DNA of 64,000 bases from Aeromonas dhakensis. GTDB lineage: Bacteria; Pseudomonadota; Gammaproteobacteria; Enterobacterales; Aeromonadaceae. A program made the translations under genes and the position numbers. Positions 1-9,903 of this stretch are shown piece by piece (the first letter of the stretch is position 1; every line of letters starts with the position of its first letter). The stretch lies in NCBI RefSeq assembly GCF_000820305.1, contig NZ_CDBH01000045.1, positions 186,001 through 250,000 of the forward strand. Reading direction: 5' to 3'. The notes under the pieces were generated by a model. The model ran no database searches. It worked only from the letters and a program-made list of their open reading frames with translations, and was not told where the DNA came from.

Positions 1-98
1 ATGATCATCAGGATGGCTACTCCGATCAGGATCCGGCTGCGGATCCCGAGCCCCGACCAGAGTGATTGCAATCTAACAAGGTGTATCGCCCGCTCCAT
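1..98 (-). CDS. Partial membrane protein, N-terminus only
   Basis: An open frame starts at an ATG complementary to 96-98 and runs off the left edge of the window. It is preceded by a good ribosome binding site (AGGAG about 6 bases upstream). The visible 32 residues begin MERAIHLVRLQSLWSGLG and continue into a hydrophobic stretch (RILIGVAILMI) that looks like a first transmembrane helix. Such a short basic start followed by one helix is common in sensor kinases, chemoreceptors and GGDEF proteins, but nothing here identifies the family. The product is unknown. Confidence 0.6.
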   Translation of the reverse strand, partial: MERAIHLVRLQSLWSGLGIRSRILIGVAILMI

Positions 99-120
99 AA
101 CGCTCTCCTGTATTAAATAA

Positions 121-136
121 GGTCGCATATGCGACC
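121..136. promoter_or_regulatory. Perfect 16-bp palindrome, candidate operator
   Basis: GGTCGCATATGCGACC is an exact palindrome with no spacer, 23 bases upstream of the start codon of the truncated minus-strand gene. There is no T-tract, so it is not an obvious terminator. The position suggests a repressor site for that gene. The binding protein is unknown. Confidence 0.4.
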
Positions 137-237
137 CAAGAGATGATTATAGATAGATAACTCAATTGAGAATGTCTGACATGAAATCGTCATCAAGGCA
201 GGGGCGGCTGGCAGGGGACCGGCAGGCCATAAAACAA

Positions 238-261
238 GGGGCCGACATTGCTGTCGGCCCC
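238..261 (-). terminator. Rho-independent terminator of glpFK
   Basis: A 10-bp GC-rich stem (GGGGCCGACA with TGTCGGCCCC) closes on a 4-base loop. On the minus strand it is followed by TTGTTTTAT. It lies 35 bases beyond the glpK stop codon, so it should end the glpF-glpK transcript. Confidence 0.85.
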
Positions 262-295
262 TTCAGTTTTTATTTCAAGGATATCGGTTGCCCGA

Positions 296-1852
<1,557 letters not shown>

Positions 1853-2701
1853 TTAGGCGGCGGCCTCTTCTTTAGCGGTTTGGGCAGCTTGCTCGGTGGC
1901 GGCAACACGGTTGCCCGGCACACAGGGAGCCAACACTTTCACATAGAGGGCGGTACCAATCTGGGCGCCGACGATGGGGCCAAGGATGGGGACCCAGAAG
2001 TAGGGGTTGTCACGACCACCGGTCAGGGCCACGTCACCCCAGCCGGCCAGGAAGGCGAACAGTTTGGGGCCGAAGTCACGAGCCGGGTTCATGGCAAAAC
2101 CGGTTAACGGGCCAAGGGAGGCGCCGATCACCGCGATCAGGATACCGATCAGCAGGGCGGCGGCGAAGCCTTTGGGGGCGCCGTTGTTGTTGTCACCCAG
2201 TGCCATGATGCCCAGCATCAGCACGGCGGTGATCACCAGCTCGACGGTGAAGGCCTGCATGTTGGAGAGCAGGGCATTCGGGTAGGTAGAGAAGATGCCG
2301 GCGGTGCCGAGGCTCTCGACGCTGCCGCGCACCACGTTGTGGGTCACTTCCCACTGGCTGAAAAGGTTACCATAGAGGAAGTAGACCAGCGCCGCGAAGC
2401 AGAAGGCGCCAGCCACCTGGGCGATGATGTAGGGCACCACCTTGCGCTTGTCGAAACCGCAGAAGGTCATCAAGGCCAGGGTGACCGCAGGGTTGAGGTG
2501 GGCACCTGAGATGCCGCCGGTCACATAGATGGCGATGGCGACGCCCAGACCCCAGGTAATGGAGATTTCCCATTGCCCGAAGTTGGCACCGGCTAGCACC
2601 AGTGCGGCCACGCAACCGACGCCGAAGAAGATCAGCAGGCCGGTTCCGATAAACTCGGCGATGCACTCGCCAAGCAGGGTATTGGGTCTTTGTATGCTCA
2701 T
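1853..2701 (-). CDS. glpF: Glycerol uptake facilitator, aquaglyceroporin
   Basis: Inner-membrane channel that lets glycerol diffuse in, feeding GlpK. The product is 282 residues, matching the family (281 in E. coli). Both half-helix NPA motifs are visible: HLNPAVTLA in the first half and MNPARDFGP in the second. The start MSIQRPNTLLGECIAEF follows AAGGAA at suitable spacing; the longer frame running upstream to about 2995 lies in the control region and is not supported. It is the first gene of glpFK and diverges from glpT across a 487-base control region. Confidence 0.96.
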   Translation of the reverse strand: MSIQRPNTLLGECIAEFIGTGLLIFFGVGCVAALVLAGANFGQWEISITWGLGVAIAIYVTGGISGAHLNPAVTLALMTFCGFDKRKVVPYIIAQVAGAFCFAALVYFLYGNLFSQWEVTHNVVRGSVESLGTAGIFSTYPNALLSNMQAFTVELVITAVLMLGIMALGDNNNGAPKGFAAALLIGILIAVIGASLGPLTGFAMNPARDFGPKLFAFLAGWGDVALTGGRDNPYFWVPILGPIVGAQIGTALYVKVLAPCVPGNRVAATEQAAQTAKEEAAA

Positions 2702-3188
2702 ACCGTTATTCCTTATATCCACCCAGAGTAGGTTTGATGTTCCGTTTTGTTGTTTTTCATTCCCATTGTTGCGCCCGAAAACGTTTCTTCTTGTTTTTTG
2801 AGCTGACGCAAACGTTATGCTCGTTTGCGCTCGTTCTCGGACGAGAGAGAAAATAAACCGAAATCGACCATTCACCACTCCCTCCCCGCAGGAAATGTGG
2901 ACAAGATCCCACTCATTGCTAAGAAAATGTGACGGAAAGCAAGTTGATACCGTGCTTATACCACTTAGTGGGTATCCAAAAGCCTTGCTACACAAGGGAT
3001 TGCGGCTGATGAGTGATTACTCATCTGACACTTTCTTTTGTAATAAAACTGCAATATTTCCGACTACATCACAGATTAAATGTTCACATATGAGCACAAT
3101 AGGCTCGCTTTCGAATCGGGACTCCTCTGATTGGTCAGCATGGACAGGGCACCCTCAACCGCCCACAACAACAATAAGGAAGCAGAAC
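2702..3188. promoter_or_regulatory. Divergent glpFK / glpT control region
   Basis: This 487-base stretch holds no credible gene. It contains candidate GlpR operators at 2817-2834 (ATGCTCG-TTTG-CGCTCGT) and 3080-3097 (ATGTTCA-CATA-TGAGCAC). Both resemble the E. coli consensus of ATGTTCG/CGAACAT half-sites four bases apart. A CRP-like half-site AAATGTGA is at 2925-2932, with a weak second half. Glycerol-3-phosphate induction plus catabolite control would fit the family. Binding is inferred from sequence alone. Confidence 0.6.
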
Positions 3189-4544
3189 ATGCTTAGTCTC
3201 TTCAGGCCTGCACCACACATAGACAGGCTCCCGGCCGACAAGGTCGACCCCTTCTACAAACGCATGCGTTGGCAGGTGTTCTTCGGGATCTTCTTTGGTT
3301 ATGCCGGTTACTACCTGGTACGGAAAAACTTCAGTCTGGCGATGCCTTATCTCATCGAGCAGGGCTTCTCCCGCGGTGATCTGGGCCTGGCCCTGTCCGG
3401 CGTTTCCATCGCCTACGGTCTCTCTAAGTTCCTGATGGGGAACGTGTCGGACCGCTCCAACGCCCGTTACTTCCTCTCCGCCGGTCTGCTGCTGTCGGCC
3501 GGTATCATGTTCATGATGGGGACCATGCACTGGGCCACCTCCAGCATCGCCATCATGTTCGTGCTGCTGTTCCTGAACGGCTGGGCACAGGGCATGGGCT
3601 GGCCGCCCTGCGGTCGCACCATGGTGCACTGGTGGTCGCAAAAAGAGCGGGGCGAAATCGTCTCGGTCTGGAACGTGGCCCACAACGTGGGTGGCGGCAT
3701 GATAGGCCCGCTGTTCATTCTGGGGATGGGCTGGTTCAATGACTGGCGCAGTGCCTTCTACGTGCCGGCCGCCGCGGCTGCCGCCATCGCGGTGATCGCC
3801 TTCTTCGTGATGCGTGACACCCCGCAATCCGTGGGCCTGCCGCCCATCGAAGAGTTCAAGAACGACTATCCGAAGGATTACAACGAGAGCCACGAGCAGG
3901 AGTTTTCCGCCAAGGAAATCTTCATGAAGTACGTGCTGCACAACAAACTGCTGTGGTACATCGCGATCGCCAACGCCTTTGTCTACCTCATTCGCTACGG
4001 TGTGCTGGACTGGGCGCCGACCTACCTGAAAGAGGCCAAGGACTTCAGCGTCGACAAGTCCTCCTGGGCCTACTTCCTCTATGAGTGGGCCGGTATTCCG
4101 GGCACCCTGCTGTGCGGCTGGATCTCTGACAAGATGTTCCAGGGCCGCCGCGCCCCGGCCGGTATCCTGTTCATGGTGCTGGTGACCATTTCCGTGCTGG
4201 TTTACTGGTTCAACCCGGCCGGCAACCCGACCATCGACATGATGGCTCTGGTCGCCATCGGCTTCCTCATCTACGGCCCCGTCATGCTGATCGGCCTCTA
4301 TGCTCTGGAGCTGGCACCGAAGAAGGCGGCCGGTACCGCGGCGGGCTTCACGGGTCTGTTCGGTTACCTGGGTGGCGCGGTTGCGGCCAACGCCATGCTG
4401 GGCTACACCGTTGACCACTTCGGCTGGGACGGCGGCTTCATGGTGCTGACTGCCTCCTGCTTGCTCTCCATCGTGCTGCTGGCGATGACCCTCAAGCACG
4501 AGAACGAGTCGATTGCCGCCAAGGCTGCTGTTCATAAGGCATAA
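3189..4544 (+). CDS. glpT: Glycerol-3-phosphate transporter (phosphate antiporter)
   Basis: Major-facilitator protein of the organophosphate:phosphate antiporter family. It imports sn-glycerol-3-phosphate from the periplasm in exchange for phosphate. The product is 451 residues (452 in E. coli), with the typical start [20 protein letters not shown] and the conserved segment [19 protein letters not shown] before about twelve hydrophobic segments. The chosen ATG follows AAGGAAG. A longer in-frame extension upstream is noncoding control DNA. In E. coli glpT is followed by glpQ; here glpQ lies beyond glpR and glpD, about 2.8 kb away. Confidence 0.96.
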   Translation: MLSLFRPAPHIDRLPADKVDPFYKRMRWQVFFGIFFGYAGYYLVRKNFSLAMPYLIEQGFSRGDLGLALSGVSIAYGLSKFLMGNVSDRSNARYFLSAGLLLSAGIMFMMGTMHWATSSIAIMFVLLFLNGWAQGMGWPPCGRTMVHWWSQKERGEIVSVWNVAHNVGGGMIGPLFILGMGWFNDWRSAFYVPAAAAAAIAVIAFFVMRDTPQSVGLPPIEEFKNDYPKDYNESHEQEFSAKEIFMKYVLHNKLLWYIAIANAFVYLIRYGVLDWAPTYLKEAKDFSVDKSSWAYFLYEWAGIPGTLLCGWISDKMFQGRRAPAGILFMVLVTISVLVYWFNPAGNPTIDMMALVAIGFLIYGPVMLIGLYALELAPKKAAGTAAGFTGLFGYLGGAVAANAMLGYTVDHFGWDGGFMVLTASCLLSIVLLAMTLKHENESIAAKAAVHKA

Positions 4545-4593
4545 AACGTGATCCTGCCCTTATCGATTGGAAAAGGGATCAGGTAAACTGCCC

Positions 4594-4622
4594 AAGGCCC
4601 CGCATCTGCCGGGGCCTTTTTT
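4594..4622 (+). terminator. Terminator after glpT
   Basis: The stem AAGGCCCCG/CGGGGCCTT with a short loop is followed directly by TTTTTTC. It lies about 50 bases after the glpT stop and just before glpR, so glpR is probably transcribed separately or by readthrough. Confidence 0.9.
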
Positions 4623-4645
4623 CGTCTCATCATCGGAGTTCAAGC

Positions 4646-5404
4646 GTGAAGCAAACCCAACGACATCTGGAGATCCTGGACGTCCTGACGCGGCAGGGCT
4701 TTGTCTCGACCGAGGATCTGGTGACCCATTTTGACGTCAGCCCCCAGACCATTCGCCGGGATCTCAACGATCTTGCCGAGCAGAACAAGATCCGGCGCCA
4801 CCATGGCGGGGCCTCCCTGCATTCGAGTACCGTCAACACCGCCTACAGCGCCCGCAAGGTGATGCAGCTCAAGGAGAAAGAGCGCATCGCCCGGGAAGTG
4901 GCCGCCAATATTCCCGACGGCTCGTCGCTCTTTATCGACATCGGCACCACCACCGAAGCCATCGCCCGCGCCCTGCTCGATCACCGCGAGCTGCGCATCG
5001 TCACCAACAACCTCAACGTGGCCAGCATCCTCACCGCCAAGGATGACTTCACCGTCATCATCGCCGGCGGCGAAATTCGCAACCGGGACGGCGGCATCGT
5101 GGGGGAGGCGACCCGCGACTTCATCGGTCAGTTTCGGATGGACTACGGCGTCATCGGCATCTCTGGCATCGACAGCGACGGCTCACTGCTCGATTTTGAC
5201 TACCACGAGGTGAAGATCGCCCAGGCCATCATCGCCCACTCCCGCCAGGTGTTCCTGGCCGCCGACCACACCAAGTTCGGCCGCAACGCCATGGTCAACC
5301 TCGGCAATCTCAGCCAGATCCACGCCCTGTTCACCGATCAGGAGCCGCCGGAGAAGCTGATGCGGCTGATGTCCCAGCATCAGATCGAGTGTCACATCTG
5401 CTGA
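4646..5404 (+). CDS. glpR: Glycerol-3-phosphate regulon repressor, DeoR family
   Basis: Represses the glp genes until sn-glycerol-3-phosphate binds. The product is 252 residues, identical in length to E. coli GlpR. The N-terminal DeoR-type helix-turn-helix is visible at about residues 5-57 (FVSTEDLVTHFDVSPQTIRR). It is followed by the sugar-phosphate sensor domain with the IDIGTTTEAIARAL segment and the C-terminal AADHTKFGR motif. It sits between glpT and glpD; operator-like sequences flank both. The first ATG is used. Confidence 0.95.
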   Translation: MKQTQRHLEILDVLTRQGFVSTEDLVTHFDVSPQTIRRDLNDLAEQNKIRRHHGGASLHSSTVNTAYSARKVMQLKEKERIAREVAANIPDGSSLFIDIGTTTEAIARALLDHRELRIVTNNLNVASILTAKDDFTVIIAGGEIRNRDGGIVGEATRDFIGQFRMDYGVIGISGIDSDGSLLDFDYHEVKIAQAIIAHSRQVFLAADHTKFGRNAMVNLGNLSQIHALFTDQEPPEKLMRLMSQHQIECHIC

Positions 5405-5430
5405 GTCGCCGTTAATCCGCTCCAGCATCA

Positions 5431-5456
5431 GGCCGCCATCGGGCGGCCGCTTCGTT
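5431..5456 (+). terminator. Terminator after glpR
   Basis: GGCCGCC, a 4-base loop and GGCGGCC form a 7-bp GC stem followed by GCTTCGTTTT, 26 bases past the glpR stop codon. The interrupted T-run makes it a moderate candidate. Confidence 0.6.
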
Positions 5457-5634
5457 TTCAGCCTCCCGCCTTTCTACTTGCCCTCATTCCACTGCCGATG
5501 CCGGGCTGATCACCCCAAAAAGCGCGAACTCGCTCACAGCCTCGCCCCCGTTTTCCCCATGCCCTGCCGCTTTATCACCGACCGGCAGCATTTTTAGCAT
5601 TGCCAAAACAATCGCGATCACATTTTCTCCATAA

Positions 5635-5684
5635 AATGTTCGTTTATCATTTTTTTATGCTCTAATATGAGCGAAATCAAACAT
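5635..5684. promoter_or_regulatory. Two candidate GlpR operators before glpD
   Basis: At 5635-5652 an exact ATGTTCG half-site is followed by TTTATCATTT. At 5667-5684 ATGAGCG-AAAT-CAAACAT has a nearly perfect right half. The pair lies 42-91 bases upstream of the glpD start. Tandem GlpR operators are established for E. coli glpD. The rest of the 5405-5725 gap holds the glpR terminator and nothing else recognised. Confidence 0.65.
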
Positions 5685-5725
5685 TGCGACGGTTTCGCAA
5701 GATCAAAATAAGAAAGTAGGTGAAC

Positions 5726-7213
5726 ATGAGCGAACATTATGATCTGGTCGTCGTCGGCGGCGGCATCAATGGGGTAGGCATTGCGGCTGATGCGGCAGGG
5801 CGGGGTCTGAAGGTTGCCCTGTTCGAGGCGCGCGATCTCGCCTCTGCCACCTCCTCCAACTCCAGCAAGCTGATCCACGGTGGCCTGCGCTATCTCGAAC
5901 ACTACGAATTCCGGCTGGTGAAAGAGGCGCTGGCAGAGCGGGAAGTGCTGCTCGGCATGGCTCCTCACATCGCTCGCCCCATGCGTTTTCGCCTGCCCCA
6001 TCGCCCGCACCTGCGTCCGGCCTGGATGATCCGCGCCGGCCTCTTCCTCTATGACAACCTGGCCAAGCGCGACAAGCTCAAGGGCAGCTGCGGCGTGCGC
6101 TTCCTGCCGCAGGACGGCCTCACCGCCGGCATCAGCAAGGGGTTCGAGTACTCGGACGCCTGGGTCGACGACGCCCGGCTGGTGGTGCTCAACGCCATGA
6201 TGGCGCGCGACAAGGGCGCCGATGTGCAGACCCGCACCCGCTGCGTCAAGGCGGTGCGCGGCTCCAAACACTGGACTCTGACGCTGGAGCGGGAAGGGGG
6301 CGAGCAGTTCAACGTCACCTGCCGCGGCCTGGTCAATGCGGCTGGCCCCTGGGTCAAGACCTTCTATGACGAGAGCCTGCACGAGAAATCCCCACGCGGC
6401 ATTCGCCTCATCAAGGGCAGCCACATGATAGTGCCGCGCATCCATGAGCGCGAAGAGGCTTATATCCTGCAAAACGAGGACAACCGCATCGTCTTCGTCA
6501 TCCCTTATCAGCAGGACTATTCGCTGATCGGCACCACGGACGTGGAGCACAAGGGCAGCCCGCGCGAAGCCAAGATCAGCGACGCCGAGATCAACTACCT
6601 GTGCAAGGTGGTCAACGCCCACTTCACCCGTCAGATCGCCCCCAAAGACGTGATCTGGACCTACGCCGGGGTGCGTCCGCTGTGCGATGACGAATCCGAC
6701 TCGCCGCAGGCGGTGACCCGCGACTACACGCTGGAGCTCAGTGGCGAATCCGATGGCGCGCCGCTGTTGTCGGTGTTCGGCGGCAAGCTCACCACTTACC
6801 GCAAGCTGGCCCAGGCAGCCTGCAACAAGCTCAAGCCCTGGTTCAGCCAGATGGGGGATGACTGGACCGCCAGCAGCCGCTTGCCCGGTGGCGAGTTCGA
6901 CTGCTCGGTGCGCGAACTGGCGCGCGCCTTTGCGCTGGAGTTCGACTGGCTCGATGATCGCAACGCCCTGCGCATTGCCGAGGCCTATGGCGCCCATGCC
7001 CGCCTCTGGCTCAAGGAGCCCCGTGGTCAGCACTTTGGTGCCGGTCTGTACGAAGCCGAGGTGCGCTACCTTATCGAGCGGGAGTGGGCCTGCACCCTGG
7101 AAGACATTCTGTGGCGCCGCAGCAAGCTGGGACTGCGCCTCTCCGACGCCGAGCAGCAGCAACTGGCTGCCTGGCTGAGCGAACACCACCACGCCCTGCC
7201 AAAAGCGAGCTGA
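5726..7213 (+). CDS. glpD: Aerobic glycerol-3-phosphate dehydrogenase
   Basis: Membrane-associated FAD enzyme that oxidises sn-glycerol-3-phosphate to dihydroxyacetone phosphate and passes electrons to the quinone pool. The 495-residue product starts MSEHYDLVVVGGGINGVGIA, a classical Rossmann FAD-binding motif. Family segments such as SSNSSKLIHGGLRYLEHYEF and VFGGKLTTYRKLAQ follow. The ATG at 5726 is chosen over a GTG two codons upstream because it matches the E. coli start. It lies behind two GlpR-like operators and is followed about 100 bases later by glpQ on the same strand. Confidence 0.96.
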   Translation: MSEHYDLVVVGGGINGVGIAADAAGRGLKVALFEARDLASATSSNSSKLIHGGLRYLEHYEFRLVKEALAEREVLLGMAPHIARPMRFRLPHRPHLRPAWMIRAGLFLYDNLAKRDKLKGSCGVRFLPQDGLTAGISKGFEYSDAWVDDARLVVLNAMMARDKGADVQTRTRCVKAVRGSKHWTLTLEREGGEQFNVTCRGLVNAAGPWVKTFYDESLHEKSPRGIRLIKGSHMIVPRIHEREEAYILQNEDNRIVFVIPYQQDYSLIGTTDVEHKGSPREAKISDAEINYLCKVVNAHFTRQIAPKDVIWTYAGVRPLCDDESDSPQAVTRDYTLELSGESDGAPLLSVFGGKLTTYRKLAQAACNKLKPWFSQMGDDWTASSRLPGGEFDCSVRELARAFALEFDWLDDRNALRIAEAYGAHARLWLKEPRGQHFGAGLYEAEVRYLIEREWACTLEDILWRRSKLGLRLSDAEQQQLAAWLSEHHHALPKAS

Positions 7214-7312
7214 ACCCCTGCGGGCGGCCTCGGCAGCCCGCCGTAAAACTGCAATAAACCTCTGTTATAACAATAACCTACATCCCATAAACAATAACAA
7301 AGAGCACCGCGC

Positions 7313-8392
7313 ATGAAAAAACATACTCGCTCCCTGATTGCCCTTGGTCTGGGTGCTGCCCTGGCATTGCCCGCGCTGGCCGCCGATGAAGGCAAAATCG
7401 TGATCGCTCACCGGGGCGCCTCCGGCTACCTGCCCGAGCACACCCTGGAGTCCAAGGCATTGGCCTACGGCATGGGGGCCGACTATCTGGAGCAGGATCT
7501 GGTGATGACCAAGGATGACCAGCTGGTGGTGATGCACGATCACTTCCTCGATGGCATCACGGACGTGGCTGAGCGCTTCCCCGGCCGGGCTCGCCCGGAT
7601 GGTCGCTACTATGTGGTGGATTTCACCCTGGACGAGGTGCGCTCCCTGCGCATGACCGAGCCGTTCCAGCTGGTGGACGGCAAGCAGGTGCCCGTCTATC
7701 CGGCCCGCTTCCCGCTGTGGAAGTCCAGCTTCAAGATCCACACCTTCCAGGAAGAGATCGAGATGATCCAGGGGCTCAACAAGAGCACCGGCAAGAACAT
7801 CGGCATCTACCCGGAGATAAAAGCCCCCTGGCTGTTCCGCCACGAAGGCAAGGACATCTCCAAGGCGGTGCTCAAGGTGCTGAAGGAGTACGGCTACACC
7901 AGCAAGAACGACAAGGTCTATCTGCAGTGTTTCGATACCAACGAGCTCAAGCGCATCAACAGCGAGCTGATGCCTGCCATGGGGATGGATCTCAAGCTGG
8001 TGCAGCTGATGGCCGAGACCGACTGGAACGAGACCATGGTCTACGATGCCAAGGGCAAGGCGACCCCCTACAACTATGACTGGATGTTCAAGCCGGGCGC
8101 CATGAAGGAGATCGCCGCTTACGCCGAGGGGATCGGCCCCTGGAAGCCGATGATAGTGCCGGAGCCGGGTACCCTGGGCAAGCCGACCTTCACCGGCATG
8201 GTGAAAGAGGCCCATGCGGCCGGTCTCAAGGTGCATCCCTATACCTTCCGTCAGGATGAGGGCCAGATCCCGGCCTATGCGAAAGACTTCACCGATCTGC
8301 TGAACATCTTCCTCTATCAGGCCGATGTGGATGGCGTGTTCAGCGACTTCCCCGACAAGGCGGTCGAGGTGATCAAGGCGCACGGCAAATAA
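7313..8392 (+). CDS. glpQ: Periplasmic glycerophosphodiester phosphodiesterase
   Basis: Hydrolyses glycerophosphodiesters released from phospholipids to an alcohol and sn-glycerol-3-phosphate, which GlpT can import. The 359-residue product has a Sec signal peptide (KKHTRSLIALGLG, then ALPALAADE, cleavage after about residue 23). The GDPD catalytic signatures IAHRGASGYLPEHTLES and EQDLVMTKDDQLVVMHDHFL are intact, covering the catalytic histidines and metal-binding acids. Length and order match E. coli GlpQ (358). It is the last gene of the glp block. Confidence 0.96.
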   Translation: MKKHTRSLIALGLGAALALPALAADEGKIVIAHRGASGYLPEHTLESKALAYGMGADYLEQDLVMTKDDQLVVMHDHFLDGITDVAERFPGRARPDGRYYVVDFTLDEVRSLRMTEPFQLVDGKQVPVYPARFPLWKSSFKIHTFQEEIEMIQGLNKSTGKNIGIYPEIKAPWLFRHEGKDISKAVLKVLKEYGYTSKNDKVYLQCFDTNELKRINSELMPAMGMDLKLVQLMAETDWNETMVYDAKGKATPYNYDWMFKPGAMKEIAAYAEGIGPWKPMIVPEPGTLGKPTFTGMVKEAHAAGLKVHPYTFRQDEGQIPAYAKDFTDLLNIFLYQADVDGVFSDFPDKAVEVIKAHGK

Positions 8393-8417
8393 TAAAAGAA
8401 GAGCAACACGGGAATGC

Positions 8418-8446
8418 AAGCGGGGCCAGGTGCCCCGCTTTTTTAT
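8418..8446 (+). terminator. Terminator after glpQ
   Basis: AAGCGGGGC, a 5-base loop and GCCCCGCTT are followed by TTTTTTAT. This is a strong intrinsic terminator 25 bases after the glpQ stop. Confidence 0.93.
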
Positions 8447-8474
8447 GTCTGCTGGCAAGGGAAATCAGCAAGGG

Positions 8475-8492
8475 TGTAACCATAAATTTACG
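8475..8492 (+). promoter_or_regulatory. TyrR box (strong candidate)
   Basis: TGTAAC-N6-TTTACG matches the TyrR consensus TGTAAA-N6-TTTACA at 10 of 12 positions. It lies about 220 bases upstream of aroF, whose E. coli counterpart is repressed by TyrR with tyrosine. The 8393-8711 gap otherwise contains the glpQ terminator and a second weaker box. Confidence 0.65.
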
Positions 8493-8653
8493 ATTTTGGT
8501 GTTTTGAGCATGTGGCGAGCACTACTTTCTGGCCGAAAGGGTCTCTTTTGTGGTCATTTATCCATCTGTCAGCGAATAAGTCCGCTAGTTTCACTTGATT
8601 GTTTGTTTTTAATTGGTAAGGTGGGGGCGGTTGCGTAACAAAGTGCTGACTTG

Positions 8654-8671
8654 TGTAAACAAAATTGAACG
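8654..8671 (+). promoter_or_regulatory. TyrR box (weak candidate)
   Basis: TGTAAA-N6-TGAACG has a perfect left half and a poor right half. It lies 40-58 bases before the aroF start, where it could overlap the promoter. A strong upstream box plus a weak promoter-proximal box is the arrangement known for TyrR-repressed promoters. Confidence 0.45.
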
Positions 8672-8711
8672 GTCGGCGCAGTTGGCTTGAAACAGTAGAG
8701 AGAATGAGAAC

Positions 8712-9785
8712 ATGCAAAGAGATCCCCTGAACAACATCCATATCCAGTCCGAACAAGTGATGATCACGCCTGCCCAGCTCAAGGAGAAACTGCCCATCTC
8801 CGATCGCGCGCTGGCATTCGTGCAAGGGGCCCGCAATACCATCGCCGACATCATCCACCGTCGTGATCACCGTCTGCTGGTGATCTGTGGTCCCTGCTCC
8901 ATCCACGACATGGACGCCGCCAAAGAGTACGCAACCAGACTCAAAGCGCTGCATGACGCCTATCAGGACACTCTCTACATTGTCATGCGGGTCTACTTTG
9001 AGAAGCCACGCACCACGGTCGGCTGGAAGGGCTTCATCAACGACCCGAACCTGGATGGCACCTTCGACGTGGAGCTGGGGCTGCACCGGGCCCGCGAGCT
9101 GCTCTGCTGGCTGGCCGAGCTGGAGCTGCCGCTGGCCACCGAGGCGCTCGACCCCATCAGCCCGCAATACCTGGCGGAGCTCTTCTCCTGGTCGGCTATC
9201 GGTGCCCGCACCACGGAATCCCAGACCCACAGGGAGATGGCGTCCGGTCTCTCCATGCCGGTTGGCTTCAAGAACGGCACCGACGGCAACCTGGGCACCG
9301 CCATCAATGCGCTGCAGGCGGCCTCCAGCCCTCATGCCTTCATGGGGATCAACCAGCAAGGCCAGGTCGCACTGCTGCAGACCCAGGGCAACCCGGATGG
9401 TCACGTGATCCTGCGCGGCGGCAAGCACCCGAACTACGATTCGGTCAATGTGTCGCTGGCGGAAGAGGCGCTGGAAAAAGCGGGCCTGCTGCCCGGCCTG
9501 GTGGTGGATTGCAGCCACGGCAACTCCAGCAAGGATCACCGCCTGCAGCCCAAGGTGGCTGACAACGTGATCCATCAGATTGAGGAGGGCAACCGCTCCA
9601 TCATAGGGGTGATGCTCGAATCCAACCTGTTCGAGGGCAACCAGTCCAGCGAGCAACCCAAGTGCGAGATGCGCTACGGCGTCTCCATCACCGATGCCTG
9701 CATCGACTGGGAGACCACGGACGCACTGCTGGCCCGTTGCCACAGCCAGCTGGCGGCACCACTTTTGGCCAGAACCAAGGCATAA
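8712..9785 (+). CDS. aroF: 3-deoxy-7-phosphoheptulonate synthase, class I (DAHP synthase)
   Basis: Condenses phosphoenolpyruvate and erythrose-4-phosphate, the first step of the shikimate pathway. The 357-residue product shows the class I signatures LLVICGPCSIHD, RVYFEKPRTTVGWKGFINDP, the family segment SAIGARTTESQTHREMASGL and VVDCSHGNSSKDH. It is followed by tyrA and preceded by TyrR-like boxes, so it is called the tyrosine-responsive isozyme AroF by context. Sequence alone cannot separate the Tyr, Phe and Trp isozymes with certainty here. Confidence 0.9.
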   Translation: MQRDPLNNIHIQSEQVMITPAQLKEKLPISDRALAFVQGARNTIADIIHRRDHRLLVICGPCSIHDMDAAKEYATRLKALHDAYQDTLYIVMRVYFEKPRTTVGWKGFINDPNLDGTFDVELGLHRARELLCWLAELELPLATEALDPISPQYLAELFSWSAIGARTTESQTHREMASGLSMPVGFKNGTDGNLGTAINALQAASSPHAFMGINQQGQVALLQTQGNPDGHVILRGGKHPNYDSVNVSLAEEALEKAGLLPGLVVDCSHGNSSKDHRLQPKVADNVIHQIEEGNRSIIGVMLESNLFEGNQSSEQPKCEMRYGVSITDACIDWETTDALLARCHSQLAAPLLARTKA

Positions 9786-9818
9786 GCCGTGGTATCTTGT
9801 CATCACTGATTGAACAAT

Positions 9819-9851
9819 CGAGGTGTCACCGGCCGAGGCGGTGGCACCTCG
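9819..9851 (+). other. Hairpin between aroF and tyrA
   Basis: CGAGGTGTCACCG and CGGTGGCACCTCG form a 13-bp stem with one G-T pair and a 7-base loop. It is followed by TTGCCTCTTG rather than a T-run. It could slow or process the aroF-tyrA message, or act as a weak terminator. The aroF-tyrA gap is otherwise empty. Confidence 0.55.
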
Positions 9852-9903
9852 TTGCCTCTTGAATCACAGGGTGTCGCTGCGGGCGGCGCCGCAGGGACCG
9901 GAT

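Noticed and set aside
2817-3188. N-terminal extension of glpT giving 575 residues
   Set aside because: The extension lies in the control region with GlpR-like operators; the family start at 3189 has a strong ribosome binding site.
3135-4535. 466-codon frame opposite glpT
   Set aside because: Histidine- and glutamine-rich shadow of a recognised transporter gene.
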